Positions 27,436 through 35,996 of a stretch of DNA of 64,000 nucleotides are shown piece by piece. Position numbers and translations under genes: made by a program. Below the pieces are notes generated by a model. The model searched no databases and had not been told where the DNA came from. It saw only the letters and a list, made by a program, of their open reading frames with translations. Where the stretch lies: assembly GCF_002847445.1 (NCBI RefSeq), contig NZ_CP025431.1, positions 124,001-188,000 on the forward strand. The letters run 5' to 3'. Origin of the DNA: Paracoccus zhejiangensis (lineage in GTDB: Bacteria; Pseudomonadota; Alphaproteobacteria; Rhodobacterales; Rhodobacteraceae). How positions within the stretch are numbered: position 1 is the stretch's first letter; every line of letters begins with the position of its first letter.

Positions 27436-28107
27436 ATGCATATCGAACCCGGCATCGTTGACGGTGCCAAGATCGTCCTCAGCTATGCCACCGCAGCCGG
27501 CGCCGCGGCGACCGGGCTGTTCATGCTGGGGCAGTCGACCCGGCAGAGCGGCCTCGCTTCGGTGGCGCTGCGCAGCGTGATCGCCACGGTCGCCACCTTC
27601 GGCTTCTTCCAGGTGCTGCCGCATTACCCGGTGGGGGTCAGCGAGGTGCACCTGATTCTCGGCTCGACCCTGTTCCTGATCCTCGGCGCCGGTCCGGCTG
27701 CACTGGGTCTGGCCATGGGCCTCTTGCTGCAGGGCCTATTCTTTGCACCCTTCGACCTGCCGCAATACGGCATGAACGTCACCACGCTCCTGGTCCCGCT
27801 CTTCGCCGTCGCCGTTCTCGCGCAGCGGATCATCCCGGCGGGCACGGCCTATGTCGATCTGCGCTATGCCGATGTGCTGAAACTCTCCTTCGCCTACCAG
27901 GGCGGCGTGGTGGCCTGGGTCGCCTTCTGGGCCTTCTACGGTCAGGGTGCCTCGGCGCTGGCCGGGATAGGGATGTTCGGCGCGGCCTATATCACCGTCG
28001 TGCTGATCGAGCCGCTGGTCGATCTGGCGATCCTCGCCGGTGCCAAGGCGCTGGCCGGGCGGATGCCCGCCTCGCTGGTCACGCCGCGGCTGCTTGCTTC
28101 GGCCTGA
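27436..28107 (+). CDS. cbiM: CbiM-type cobalt transporter membrane subunit (energy-coupling factor S component), solitary
   Basis: A 223-aa protein with about six hydrophobic helices. It begins MHIEPGIVDGAK: the extreme N-terminal Met-His is the Co2+-binding loop of CbiM/NikM proteins. The body contains VGVSEVHLILGSTLFLILG and GLLLQGLFFAPFD. AAGGAGA precedes the ATG. No cbiN, cbiQ or cbiO is adjacent, so it would have to work alone or share energising subunits encoded elsewhere. B12-riboswitch control supports cobalt as its substrate. Confidence 0.8.
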   Translation: MHIEPGIVDGAKIVLSYATAAGAAATGLFMLGQSTRQSGLASVALRSVIATVATFGFFQVLPHYPVGVSEVHLILGSTLFLILGAGPAALGLAMGLLLQGLFFAPFDLPQYGMNVTTLLVPLFAVAVLAQRIIPAGTAYVDLRYADVLKLSFAYQGGVVAWVAFWAFYGQGASALAGIGMFGAAYITVVLIEPLVDLAILAGAKALAGRMPASLVTPRLLASA

Positions 28108-28127
28108 TCCGACAGGCCAATCAGATC

Positions 28128-28157
28128 AGGGGCGCGGACCTGCGGGACCGCGCCCCT
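28128..28157 (+). terminator. Intrinsic terminator between cbiM and cobF
   Basis: AGGGGCGCGG and CCGCGCCCCT make a perfect 10-bp stem with a 10-nt loop, followed by TTCTC. The T-run is short but the stem is strong. It lies 20 nt after the cbiM stop, so cobF may depend on readthrough or its own promoter. Confidence 0.65.
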
Positions 28158-28180
28158 TTCTCATGACGCGCAGGCACCCC

Positions 28181-28939
28181 ATGATCGAGCTTATTCTCAT
28201 CGGCATCGGCACCGGCAATCCCGACCACCTGACTGCCGAGGCGGCGAAGGCGATGAACGCCTCCGACCTGATCCTTGTGCCCTTGAAGGGCGAGGACAAG
28301 TCCGATCTGGCCGGTCTCAGGCTGGCGATCTGCCGCGAGGCGCTGACCGATCCGGCAACGCGGGTCGAGACCTTTGACCTGCCCGTCCGCGATCCGGCGA
28401 CGCCCGACTATCTCGCGCGGGTGCAGGACTGGCATGACGCCATTGCCGCCATCTGGGAGGATCGCATCCGCGCCCATCTTGACGCCGGCGGCGGGCCGCG
28501 CGTTGCCCTGCTGGTCTGGGGCGATCCCTCGCTTTACGACAGCACCCTGCGCATTGCCGAGCGGGTGGGCCGCCGCCTGCCGCTGACCTTGCGCGTCATC
28601 CCCGGCATCACCGCCATTCAGGCGCTTTGCGCCGCCCATGCCATCCCGCTGAACGATCTCGGCGCGCCCGTCACCATCACCACCGGCCGGCAATTGCGCG
28701 CGGGTGGCTGGCCCGAGGGGGCATCGACCATCGTTGTCATGCTGGATGCCGGCGGGGCCTTCGAGGCCCTTGACCCGGCGGGCCTGACCATCTGGTGGGG
28801 CGCCTATGTCGGCATGGCCGAGCAACTGCTGATCGCCGGTCCGCTCTCTGAGGTTGCGCCACAGATCATCGCCACGCGGTCCGAGGCGCGGGCGCGGCAT
28901 GGCTGGATCATGGACATCTACCTGATCCGGCGCGGCTGA
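28181..28939 (+). CDS. cobF: Precorrin-6A synthase (deacetylating) CobF
   Basis: A 252-aa SAM methylase with ELILIGIGTGNPDHLTAEA, LLVWGDPSLYDSTL and VIPGITAIQALCAAHAIPLN. It methylates C1 of precorrin-5 and releases acetate, an aerobic-pathway step. The ATG at 28181 (MIELILIG) gives the family N-terminus; an ATG at 28163 adds six residues without a better ribosome-binding site. It is separated from the main cob run by cbiM. Confidence 0.93.
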   Translation: MIELILIGIGTGNPDHLTAEAAKAMNASDLILVPLKGEDKSDLAGLRLAICREALTDPATRVETFDLPVRDPATPDYLARVQDWHDAIAAIWEDRIRAHLDAGGGPRVALLVWGDPSLYDSTLRIAERVGRRLPLTLRVIPGITAIQALCAAHAIPLNDLGAPVTITTGRQLRAGGWPEGASTIVVMLDAGGAFEALDPAGLTIWWGAYVGMAEQLLIAGPLSEVAPQIIATRSEARARHGWIMDIYLIRRG

Positions 28940-28960
28940 GACCTGCAGAGAATGCAAGGC

Positions 28961-28978
28961 TGGTCACAGCTTTGTCAC
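28961..28978 (+). promoter_or_regulatory. Pho-box-like site upstream of the nuclease gene
   Basis: TGGTCACAGCTTTGTCAC consists of two TNGTCAC heptamers separated by 4 bp, the 11-bp period of a PhoB box (CTGTCAT-N4-CTGTCAT). It ends 47 bp before the ATG at 29026. PhoB control fits a secreted nuclease that could release phosphate from DNA. Confidence 0.55.
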
Positions 28979-29025
28979 CTGACTAGGGTCAAAGGGGTCA
29001 ATGTCACGAGAACGGGAGAATCGTC

Positions 29026-32000
29026 ATGGCCTCGAACCGCGCGCACAAGGGCAATGCAGCAGCTGACCGGGGAGGGCCGTCGCTGATCCTCGGCAACCAG
29101 CGGGGCAATCTGCTGGAGGGTGGCGCGGGCAAGGACATGATCCTTGGGCTGGGCGGCGATGACACCATCCGCGGCGGCGGCGGCGATGACCGCATCCTTG
29201 GCGGGCGTGGCAATGATACCGCCGTCTATGCCGGCGGGGTCGATGACTATGCGATCAGCCGACTTGGCGGCATTGTCCGGGTCGAGGCGCTGTCGGGCAA
29301 CGAGGGCCGCGACTGGCTGCAATCGGTCGAGGCGCTCTATTTCGAGGGCGATGATTACACGCTGCATCTGGATGGCCGGAACAATGCCGTGCTGGCCGGG
29401 GATGATGCGGTGGCGGCGGGCGAGGACGGGGTTACCCTGATCGACACCGCCGATCTTCTGGCCAATGACCGCGAGTATGACGGTGACGCGCTGACCATTA
29501 CCGGGGTTTCGGCTGCGGCCTCGGGTGCGGTGGTGACGCTGGAGGGCGGCCAGATCAGTTATGATCCGGGCGACCGCTTCGACCATCTGGCCGAGGGCGA
29601 GACGGCGACCGACAGCTTTACCTATACCGTCGATGACGGGAAGGGCGGCACCGATACGGCGACCGTGACTGTCACCATCACTGGCCAGAATGACGCGCCC
29701 ACGCTGACCGCCACCACCAGCGTCACCGTGGCCGAGAACCAGACCGCCGTGCCCGCCGGCCTCTCGGCCACGGACCCAGACAGCAGCGACCTGACCTATG
29801 CAATCAGCGGCGGGGCCGATGCGGCGCTGTTCCAGATCGACCCCGAGACCGGCGAGTTGAGCTTCATCACCGCGCCGGATTACGAGAACCCCGGCGATGC
29901 GGGCGGCGACAATATCTATGACGTGACCGTCAGCGTCACCGATGGCGCGGGCGCCAGCGACAGCGCCGATATATCGGTGACGGTCGAGGACGTGACCGAG
30001 ACGCCGCCGATCGTCGCCCGGATCAACGAAATTCACTATGACAATGCCGGCACCGATGCGGGGGAGTTCATCGAGGTCCGAGTCAACGCGGGCGATGATG
30101 CCTCGGGTCTGTCGGTCGAGCTCTATAACGGCAGCAATGGCGGGGTCTACGGCACGCTCTCCATCGCCGATGCGACGATGACCAGCGACGGCACGCATGA
30201 TTTCTATGTCTGGAACCTGCCCGCGAACGGGTTGCAGAACGGCGCGCCGGACGGGATGGCGCTGGTGAATGGCGGCGAGGTGGTCGAATTCCTCAGCTAC
30301 GAGGGCGAGATGACCGCAACCGGCGGCGCGGCGAATGGCCTGACCTCGACCGATATCGGCGTCTCCGAGCCGAGCGATACGCCCCTCGGCCAATCCTTGC
30401 AGCGGAACGAGGATGGCAGCTGGCGCGCGCCGGAAACCGCGACGGCAGGCGCCAGCAATGACGCCGCCGAGCCTGAATTCGCGGCGCGGATCAACGAATT
30501 TCACTATGACAATGCCGGCACCGATACCGGCGAGTTCGTCGAGGTAAGGGTGACGGCGGGCGGCGATGCCTCTGGCCTGTCGGTGGAACTCTATAACGGC
30601 GGCAATGGCTCGGTTTACGGCACGTTGTCGATTGCCAATGCCACGATGACAAGCGATGGCACCCATGATTTCTATGTCTGGGACCTGCCGGCCAACGGGT
30701 TGCAGAACGGTGCGCCGGACGGGATGGCGCTGGTGAATGCTGGCGAGGTGGTGGAATTCCTCAGCTACGAGGGCCAGATGACCGCCGCAAGCGGCACGGC
30801 GGCAGGCATGACCTCGACCGATATCGGCGTGGCGGAAACCGGTGGCGATGCGCCGGGCCTGTCGCTGCAGCGCGATGCGGAGGGGAACTGGTCTGCACCC
30901 GCCGAGGCGACCAAGGGCGCAGCCAATGCGGGCGATGGCGGCGGCGAGACCGCGACGCCGCAGCTGATTTCCTTCATCCAGGGGTCAACCGATGCCTCGA
31001 CGCTGATCGGCCAGCGGGTCGAGGTGACGGCGGTGGTCGTCCATATCGCGGCGAACGGCTTCTACCTGCAGGAGGAAGACGCCGATGCCGATCTCGACGC
31101 GCTGACCTCGGAAGGGATTTTTGTTTTCACCGGCGGCGGCGAGGCGGTGGCGCTTGGCGATCTGGTGCAGCTTGACGGCACCGTCACCGAATTCGGCGGG
31201 CTGACCGAGCTGACCGCCGTGTCGGACGTCATGATCATGTCCAGCGGCAACGAGCTGCCGACGGCGGCGACCGTCGAACTCTCGCCCGAGGGCTTCAACT
31301 ATGAATCGGTCGAGGGGATGCGGGTCTCGGTCATCAGCGGCACCGACGCGCCGCTGACGGTGATCGAGAATTTCGATTTCGACCGCTATGGCGAGATCGT
31401 CGTGGGTGCTGGCGTGCAATACCAGCCGACGCAGATCCATGATGCGCAGACCGAGGCCGCCGAGGTCGCGGCGCTGGCCGAGGCCAATGCCCAGAACCGG
31501 CTGATCATCGATGACGGCATCAGCACGCAGAACCCCGACGCGTTTGAGTATGTCCCGAACACCACGCCGGGCGACAATGGCAATGGTTATCTCGATGCTG
31601 GCGATGAGTTCGGCGCTGGCGGCGCGACGCTGCGGCTTGGCACCCAGTTCACCGGGCCGATCGAGGGCGTGATGACCGAGCAGTTCGGAGATCACGCGCT
31701 GATCCCGACCGGGCAATTGCCGATCGACGAGGCCACCAATTCCGGCGCGCGACAGGACGCCCCCGACGATGTGGGCGGCGAGCTGCAGGTGGCTTCGATC
31801 AACGTGTTGAACTATTTCACCACGCTCTCGGGCGGCACCGGGCCGGATGGCACCCTGGACCCGCGCGGGGCCACGACCGAGGCCGATCTGGCCCGGCAGA
31901 CCGAGAAACTGGTCTCGGTCATGACCGGCACCGGGGCCGAGGTCTTTGCCCTGCAGGAGATCGAGAATGGCGGCTTTGGCGAGGGCTCGGCCATCGACGC

Positions 32001-32910
32001 GCTGGTCGATGCGCTGAATGCCGAGGCCACGGCCACCGGCTCGGGCGCGGTCTATGCCTTTGTCGATCCGACCGGGACCGGCGGCTTTGTCGGCGAGGAC
32101 GCGATCATGACCGGCATCGTCTATGACAGCGCCGCGCTGACGCTGGTTCATACCGATTTCGTCGAGTTCGACGAAAGCACCGCCGCGACCACCTACCAGC
32201 TGGCCAAGGTGCTGGATGACGCCTTGCCGCAATCGACCTATCTGGGCGATTTCCAGCGCAACCGCCCCTCGGTCGCGGCGACCTTCGAGGATGCGGAGGG
32301 GAACCAGTTCACCGTGGTCTCTTCGCATTTCAAGTCCAAGGGTGACAGCGGGCTGCTGGCCTTGTCCAATGCCGCGCAGGCCTATCTGGATGCCAATGGC
32401 GCGGCGGCGGGCTTTACCCAAGCGGATATCGACGCGCTGCGGGCGGATGCGAATTTCGATCAGGGCGACGGTCAGGGCTTCTGGAACGGCGTCCGGGCCG
32501 AGGCGGCGGTGCAGCTGGCCGACTGGCTGGGCACGGAATATGCCGGCGGCGGGGTCAGTGACTATCTGTTGATGGGCGACATGAACGCCTATGCGCAGGA
32601 GGACCCGGTTCAGGCGCTGCGCGAGGCCGGGCTGGTCGATCTGATCGACCAGTTCATCGGGCAGGATCAGGCTTACAGCTATGTCTTCGACGGCCAGCGC
32701 GGCACGCTGGACCAGGGGCTGGCCTCGGCCAGTCTGTCCGATAATGTCACCGGGGCGACCGAATGGCATGTGAATGCCGATGAGCCGGACCTCTTGGGCT
32801 ACAGCTCGCAGTTCAAGGATCCGGGCTTCTACAATGACGGGCCGTTTGCCGCCTCGGACCACGATCCGCTGATCGTCGGGCTCACGCTTGACGATCCGCT
32901 GGTGGCGTAA
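29026..32910 (+). CDS. Extracellular nuclease, ExeM/NucH-type, with RTX, cadherin-like and duplicated lamin-tail domains
   Basis: A 1294-aa multidomain protein without a Sec signal. Residues about 20-66 are RTX-type Ca2+-binding nonapeptides (GGAGKDMIL, GGDDTIRGG, GGRGNDTAV). About 125-325 are Ig/cadherin-like repeats (TATVTVTITGQNDAPTL, FTYTVDDGKGG). Two lamin-tail-like domains, about 330-480 and 487-640, are near-copies. An OB-fold stretch near 645-740 follows. The C-terminal endonuclease/exonuclease/phosphatase domain (about 915-1290) has catalytic blocks ASINVLNYF, ALQEIENGG, SSHFKSKGD, MGDMNAY and SDHDPLIVG. The RTX segment suggests type I secretion, although it lies at the N-terminus. 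GGGAGAA precedes the ATG. The gene stands alone, convergent with the thi operon. Confidence 0.88.
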   Translation: MASNRAHKGNAAADRGGPSLILGNQRGNLLEGGAGKDMILGLGGDDTIRGGGGDDRILGGRGNDTAVYAGGVDDYAISRLGGIVRVEALSGNEGRDWLQSVEALYFEGDDYTLHLDGRNNAVLAGDDAVAAGEDGVTLIDTADLLANDREYDGDALTITGVSAAASGAVVTLEGGQISYDPGDRFDHLAEGETATDSFTYTVDDGKGGTDTATVTVTITGQNDAPTLTATTSVTVAENQTAVPAGLSATDPDSSDLTYAISGGADAALFQIDPETGELSFITAPDYENPGDAGGDNIYDVTVSVTDGAGASDSADISVTVEDVTETPPIVARINEIHYDNAGTDAGEFIEVRVNAGDDASGLSVELYNGSNGGVYGTLSIADATMTSDGTHDFYVWNLPANGLQNGAPDGMALVNGGEVVEFLSYEGEMTATGGAANGLTSTDIGVSEPSDTPLGQSLQRNEDGSWRAPETATAGASNDAAEPEFAARINEFHYDNAGTDTGEFVEVRVTAGGDASGLSVELYNGGNGSVYGTLSIANATMTSDGTHDFYVWDLPANGLQNGAPDGMALVNAGEVVEFLSYEGQMTAASGTAAGMTSTDIGVAETGGDAPGLSLQRDAEGNWSAPAEATKGAANAGDGGGETATPQLISFIQGSTDASTLIGQRVEVTAVVVHIAANGFYLQEEDADADLDALTSEGIFVFTGGGEAVALGDLVQLDGTVTEFGGLTELTAVSDVMIMSSGNELPTAATVELSPEGFNYESVEGMRVSVISGTDAPLTVIENFDFDRYGEIVVGAGVQYQPTQIHDAQTEAAEVAALAEANAQNRLIIDDGISTQNPDAFEYVPNTTPGDNGNGYLDAGDEFGAGGATLRLGTQFTGPIEGVMTEQFGDHALIPTGQLPIDEATNSGARQDAPDDVGGELQVASINVLNYFTTLSGGTGPDGTLDPRGATTEADLARQTEKLVSVMTGTGAEVFALQEIENGGFGEGSAIDALVDALNAEATATGSGAVYAFVDPTGTGGFVGEDAIMTGIVYDSAALTLVHTDFVEFDESTAATTYQLAKVLDDALPQSTYLGDFQRNRPSVAATFEDAEGNQFTVVSSHFKSKGDSGLLALSNAAQAYLDANGAAAGFTQADIDALRADANFDQGDGQGFWNGVRAEAAVQLADWLGTEYAGGGVSDYLLMGDMNAYAQEDPVQALREAGLVDLIDQFIGQDQAYSYVFDGQRGTLDQGLASASLSDNVTGATEWHVNADEPDLLGYSSQFKDPGFYNDGPFAASDHDPLIVGLTLDDPLVA
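30016..30942 (+). repeat. Tandem duplication encoding two lamin-tail domains
   Basis: The stretch from about 30016 to 30474 is repeated at about 30484 to 30942, a 468-bp offset (156 codons). Both copies encode RINExHYDNAGTD, then SDGTHDFYVW and NGLQNGAPDGMALVN. Synonymous and a few non-synonymous differences show that the duplication is not brand new. Confidence 0.85.
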
Positions 32911-32930
32911 GCCGGAACAGACCGGGGGGG

Positions 32931-33674
32931 TTAGCCGAAGCGCGCGAACCCCCGGCTCACCAGACGGCTGACCAAGGCGTGAAAGCCAAGCGCGATCAGC
33001 GTGACGAGGGCCAGCGCGGCGAAGGCCAGATCGGTGCGCATCCGGCCATTGGCAAGGATCATCACCGCGCCCAAGCCCTCGGACCCGCCGACCCATTCGC
33101 CGATGACCGCGCCGATGGGGGCATAGACCGCCGCGAGTGTCAGGCCGCTGCCCAGCATCGGCAGGGCCATGGGGATGCGGATATGGGCCATCTCGCGCCA
33201 GCGGCTCGCTCCCATGGTCCGCGCCAGATCGAGACAGGCCGGCGAGCTGCGCATCAGCCCGTCGAGGAAGGCCGAGGCCACCGGGAAAAAGCAGATCAGC
33301 GCCACCACGGTGATCTTGGGCGCCATGCCGAACCCCAGCCACAGCGTCAGGATCGGCGCCAGCGCGAAGATCGGGATCACCTGCGACAAGAGCAGCACCG
33401 GGCGCAGCGCGGCGGCGAGCCGGGGAAAGCTGGCCATCAGCACGGCGAGGATCGCGCCGGTGCCAGCCCCGAGCGCGAAGCCCGCGAGGATCTCGGTCAG
33501 GCTGGTCAGCGCGCCCTGCGCCAGCACCTCTCGGTGGCTAGCGATGGCCGACGCGACCGCCCCCGGTCCGGGCAGGAGGAAGGGCGGCAGGCCAGTGAGA
33601 AGGACCAGCGCCTGCCAGCCTGCCAGCAGACCCAGCCCGACGGCCAAGGGCGTCAGCATCCGTTGCGCCTTCAT
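32931..33674 (-). CDS. thiX: ABC transporter permease for thiamine pyrimidine precursor (ThiX-like)
   Basis: A 247-aa inner-membrane protein with about six helices, of the SsuC/TauC/ThiX type. The EAA-like loop reads DLARTMGASRWREMAHIRIPMALP. It is the last gene of the TPP-riboswitch operon and overlaps thiZ by 4 nt. With ThiY and ThiZ it should import a pyrimidine such as N-formyl-aminomethyl-pyrimidine, the salvage precursor of HMP. Substrate is inferred from ThiY and TenA. Confidence 0.83.
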   Translation of the reverse strand: MKAQRMLTPLAVGLGLLAGWQALVLLTGLPPFLLPGPGAVASAIASHREVLAQGALTSLTEILAGFALGAGTGAILAVLMASFPRLAAALRPVLLLSQVIPIFALAPILTLWLGFGMAPKITVVALICFFPVASAFLDGLMRSSPACLDLARTMGASRWREMAHIRIPMALPMLGSGLTLAAVYAPIGAVIGEWVGGSEGLGAVMILANGRMRTDLAFAALALVTLIALGFHALVSRLVSRGFARFG

Positions 33675-34378
33675 GCGGCGGTCCCGGCGATCAGGCGCGA
33701 CATCAGTGCGCCCTGACAGCGCAGAAGTTCGGGATGTGACGGCGCGCGCGGGATGGGAAGCGCAGGGGTTTCCACCGCGCTCAAGCCCGCCTCGGTCAGC
33801 ACGTGGATACGGTCGGCCAGACGCGCGGCCTCGGCCGGGTCATGGGTGACCATCAGCACGGTGCGGCCGCGCAGCAGCTCGGCCGCGAGGTCCTGCATCT
33901 CGAGCCGCAGCCGCACATCCAGCGCCGAGAAGGGTTCGTCCAGCAGCACCAGCGGGCGATCCTCCATCAGCGTCCGCGCCAGCGCCACCCGCTGCCGCTG
34001 CCCGCCCGAGAGTTCCGCCGGTCGCTTCGCGGCATGGGCCGCAAGCCCGGCGCGGTCGAGAATGGCGTCGAGCCGCGTGAAATCGGCGGCATGGCCGCGC
34101 AGCCTTGCGCCAAGCGCCGCGTTCTGGCGCACGGTCAGCCAGCCGAGCAGGCCGGGATCCTGCGCCATCAGCGCCACTGGCTGGCGGAACTGCACCCGGC
34201 CCTTGAAGCTGCCGCCGATCGGCAGGCCGGCGATCAGCCGCAGAAGCGTCGATTTGCCCACCCCGGAATCGCCCAGAAGCGCCGTCCATTGCCCCGGTTC
34301 CAGCCGCAGCCGGATCGGCGGAAACAGTGCCCGGCCCGACATGATGACCTGCCCCGAGAGGATCACCGGTGCGCTCAT
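33671..34378 (-). CDS. thiZ: ABC transporter ATP-binding protein (ThiZ-like)
   Basis: A 235-aa ATPase with Walker A GDSGVGKST, signature LSGGQRQR, Walker B LVLLDEPFSALD and MVTHDPAEA. The ATG at 34378 (MSAPVILSG) overlaps the tenA stop; the frame is open much further upstream, but inside tenA. It powers the ThiXY importer. Confidence 0.88.
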   Translation of the reverse strand: MSAPVILSGQVIMSGRALFPPIRLRLEPGQWTALLGDSGVGKSTLLRLIAGLPIGGSFKGRVQFRQPVALMAQDPGLLGWLTVRQNAALGARLRGHAADFTRLDAILDRAGLAAHAAKRPAELSGGQRQRVALARTLMEDRPLVLLDEPFSALDVRLRLEMQDLAAELLRGRTVLMVTHDPAEAARLADRIHVLTEAGLSAVETPALPIPRAPSHPELLRCQGALMSRLIAGTAA

Positions 34379-35052
34379 GCCCGGCCCAGCCCCCAGAAGC
34401 CGACCTCGAGCCGGGTGGCGGTGGCAAAGCGATGGGACAACTGCTGCCAGCGCGGCAGTTTTTCCGGCGCCGGCCCCAGCCGATCCGCCACCGCCTTGTC
34501 GATCATCGCGCCGCGCGTATGGCACATCGCCTGATAATCGGCGCCGCCATAGGTCTCGATCCAGTCGCGATAGGGGGTATCGCCGGCCTCGATCATCAGC
34601 CGCGCGCCGATCTCGCCATAGCCCAGCACACATGGCGCGAGCGCCGCCAGCAGGTCGAGGAAATCGCCGGAATAGCCGGTTTCCAGCACATAGCGGGTAT
34701 AGGCGAGGTTTTCGGGTGCCTCCTCGGTCGCCAGCAGATCGGCCTTGCTGATCCCCGTCGCCTCGCAGATGCCGACATGCAGCGCCATCTCGCCCTGCAA
34801 CAGGGTCTGCACCGTGGCCGCCGCCGCCTGCATCTCCTCCAGCGTGCCCGCCTTGACCACCGCAAGCGACCAGGCGCGCGAGAAGTGGATCAGGAACAGG
34901 TAATCCTGCCGCAGATAGGTGAGGAAGGCGGCGCGGGGCAGGCTGCCATCCTTCAACCCCTCGACGAAGGCATGGCGGGTATAGGCAGCCCATTGCGGCG
35001 CGCAATCCGCCCGCCACAGCGCGAAGCTGCGGCCGTAATCCGGGGCGGTCAT
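34375..35052 (-). CDS. tenA: TenA-family aminopyrimidine aminohydrolase (thiaminase II)
   Basis: A 225-aa all-helical TenA protein. The catalytic cysteine is in LAPCVLGYGEIG near residue 135, with conserved Tyr/Glu around it (YLRQDYLFL, EVGFWGLG). TenA hydrolyses aminomethyl-pyrimidine degradation products of thiamine to HMP. Placement between the ThiY and ThiZ genes links import and processing of salvaged pyrimidine. It overlaps both neighbours by 4 nt. Confidence 0.9.
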   Translation of the reverse strand: MTAPDYGRSFALWRADCAPQWAAYTRHAFVEGLKDGSLPRAAFLTYLRQDYLFLIHFSRAWSLAVVKAGTLEEMQAAAATVQTLLQGEMALHVGICEATGISKADLLATEEAPENLAYTRYVLETGYSGDFLDLLAALAPCVLGYGEIGARLMIEAGDTPYRDWIETYGGADYQAMCHTRGAMIDKAVADRLGPAPEKLPRWQQLSHRFATATRLEVGFWGLGRA

Positions 35053-35996
35053 TGCTCGGCCCCCGGATCCAGCGCCAGTTTCGACACCGGCAGGGTCGCG
35101 TCGATCATTCCGGCCTCGTGCAGAAACGCCTCGAACCGCGCATAGCGGCCATGATCCAGCGCCGCCGGGCTATGGGCGAAACGCGGCAGCGTGTCTTTCC
35201 ACGCCTGCGTGTTCAGCTCGTCCGAAAGGTCGGGGCCTGAGGCAGCGAAGGTTTCAAACGCCTCGTCGGGATGGTTCAGCATGTATTCCGTGCCGCGCTC
35301 GATGGCGGCGAGGAAGCGGGTGATGCGGTCGCGGTCAAGGCTGTCGGCATTGGCGACGAAGATCAGCTCGTCATAGCTGGGCAGCCCGGCCTCTTCGGGG
35401 AAGAAGCAGCGGCCATTACCACCCGCGAGCCGCATCTGGGTCAGCTCGAAATTGCGGAAGGCGCCGATCACGGCATCGACCTGCCCGGTCATCAGCGAGG
35501 GCGTCAGCGACCAGTTCACATTGACCATCTCGACATCGTCAGCGGTCAGCCCGGCACTTTGCAACATGGCCGCCGTGGTGGCGCTTTCGACGCCCGAGAC
35601 TGAATAGCCGATCTTCCGGCCCTTCAGGTCGGCGAGGCTCTGGATCGGCCCATCGGCATCGACCATCAGGCAATTCAGCGGCGTCGCAACCAGCGTGCCG
35701 ACGCGCAGCAGCGGCAGCCCCTCATGCACCTGCAGATGCAGCTGCGGCTGATAGCTGACCGCCAGATCGGCCTTGCCCGCCGCCACCAGCTTCGGAGGCT
35801 CACTGGGATCGGCGGGGGCGACGATCTCGACCGCCAGCCCCTCATCGGTGAAGAAGCCCTTTTCCTGCGCGAGGATGATCGGGGCATGGTCGGGATTGAT
35901 GAACCAGTCGAGCAGCAGGGTCATCTTGTCCTCGGCCAAGGCCGGCGTGGCGAGCGTGAGGCCGGCCAGCGCGGCGAGAAGGCGGGTGGTGGTCAT
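35049..35996 (-). CDS. thiY: Thiamine-pyrimidine-precursor binding protein (ThiY/NMT1-like)
   Basis: A 315-aa periplasmic protein with signal peptide MTTTRLLAALAGLTLATPALA. The mature start LLLDWFINPDHAPIILAQEKG is the NMT1/THI5-like hallmark. The family binds formylaminopyrimidine or HMP-like rings. It overlaps thiF and tenA by 4 nt each. Confidence 0.9.
   Translation of the reverse strand: MTTTRLLAALAGLTLATPALAEDKMTLLLDWFINPDHAPIILAQEKGFFTDEGLAVEIVAPADPSEPPKLVAAGKADLAVSYQPQLHLQVHEGLPLLRVGTLVATPLNCLMVDADGPIQSLADLKGRKIGYSVSGVESATTAAMLQSAGLTADDVEMVNVNWSLTPSLMTGQVDAVIGAFRNFELTQMRLAGGNGRCFFPEEAGLPSYDELIFVANADSLDRDRITRFLAAIERGTEYMLNHPDEAFETFAASGPDLSDELNTQAWKDTLPRFAHSPAALDHGRYARFEAFLHEAGMIDATLPVSKLALDPGAEQ

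Noticed and set aside
30016..30942. Repeated unit as an insertion sequence or mobile element
   Set aside because: The repeat is in frame, encodes the same protein domain twice, and has no terminal inverted repeats or transposase.
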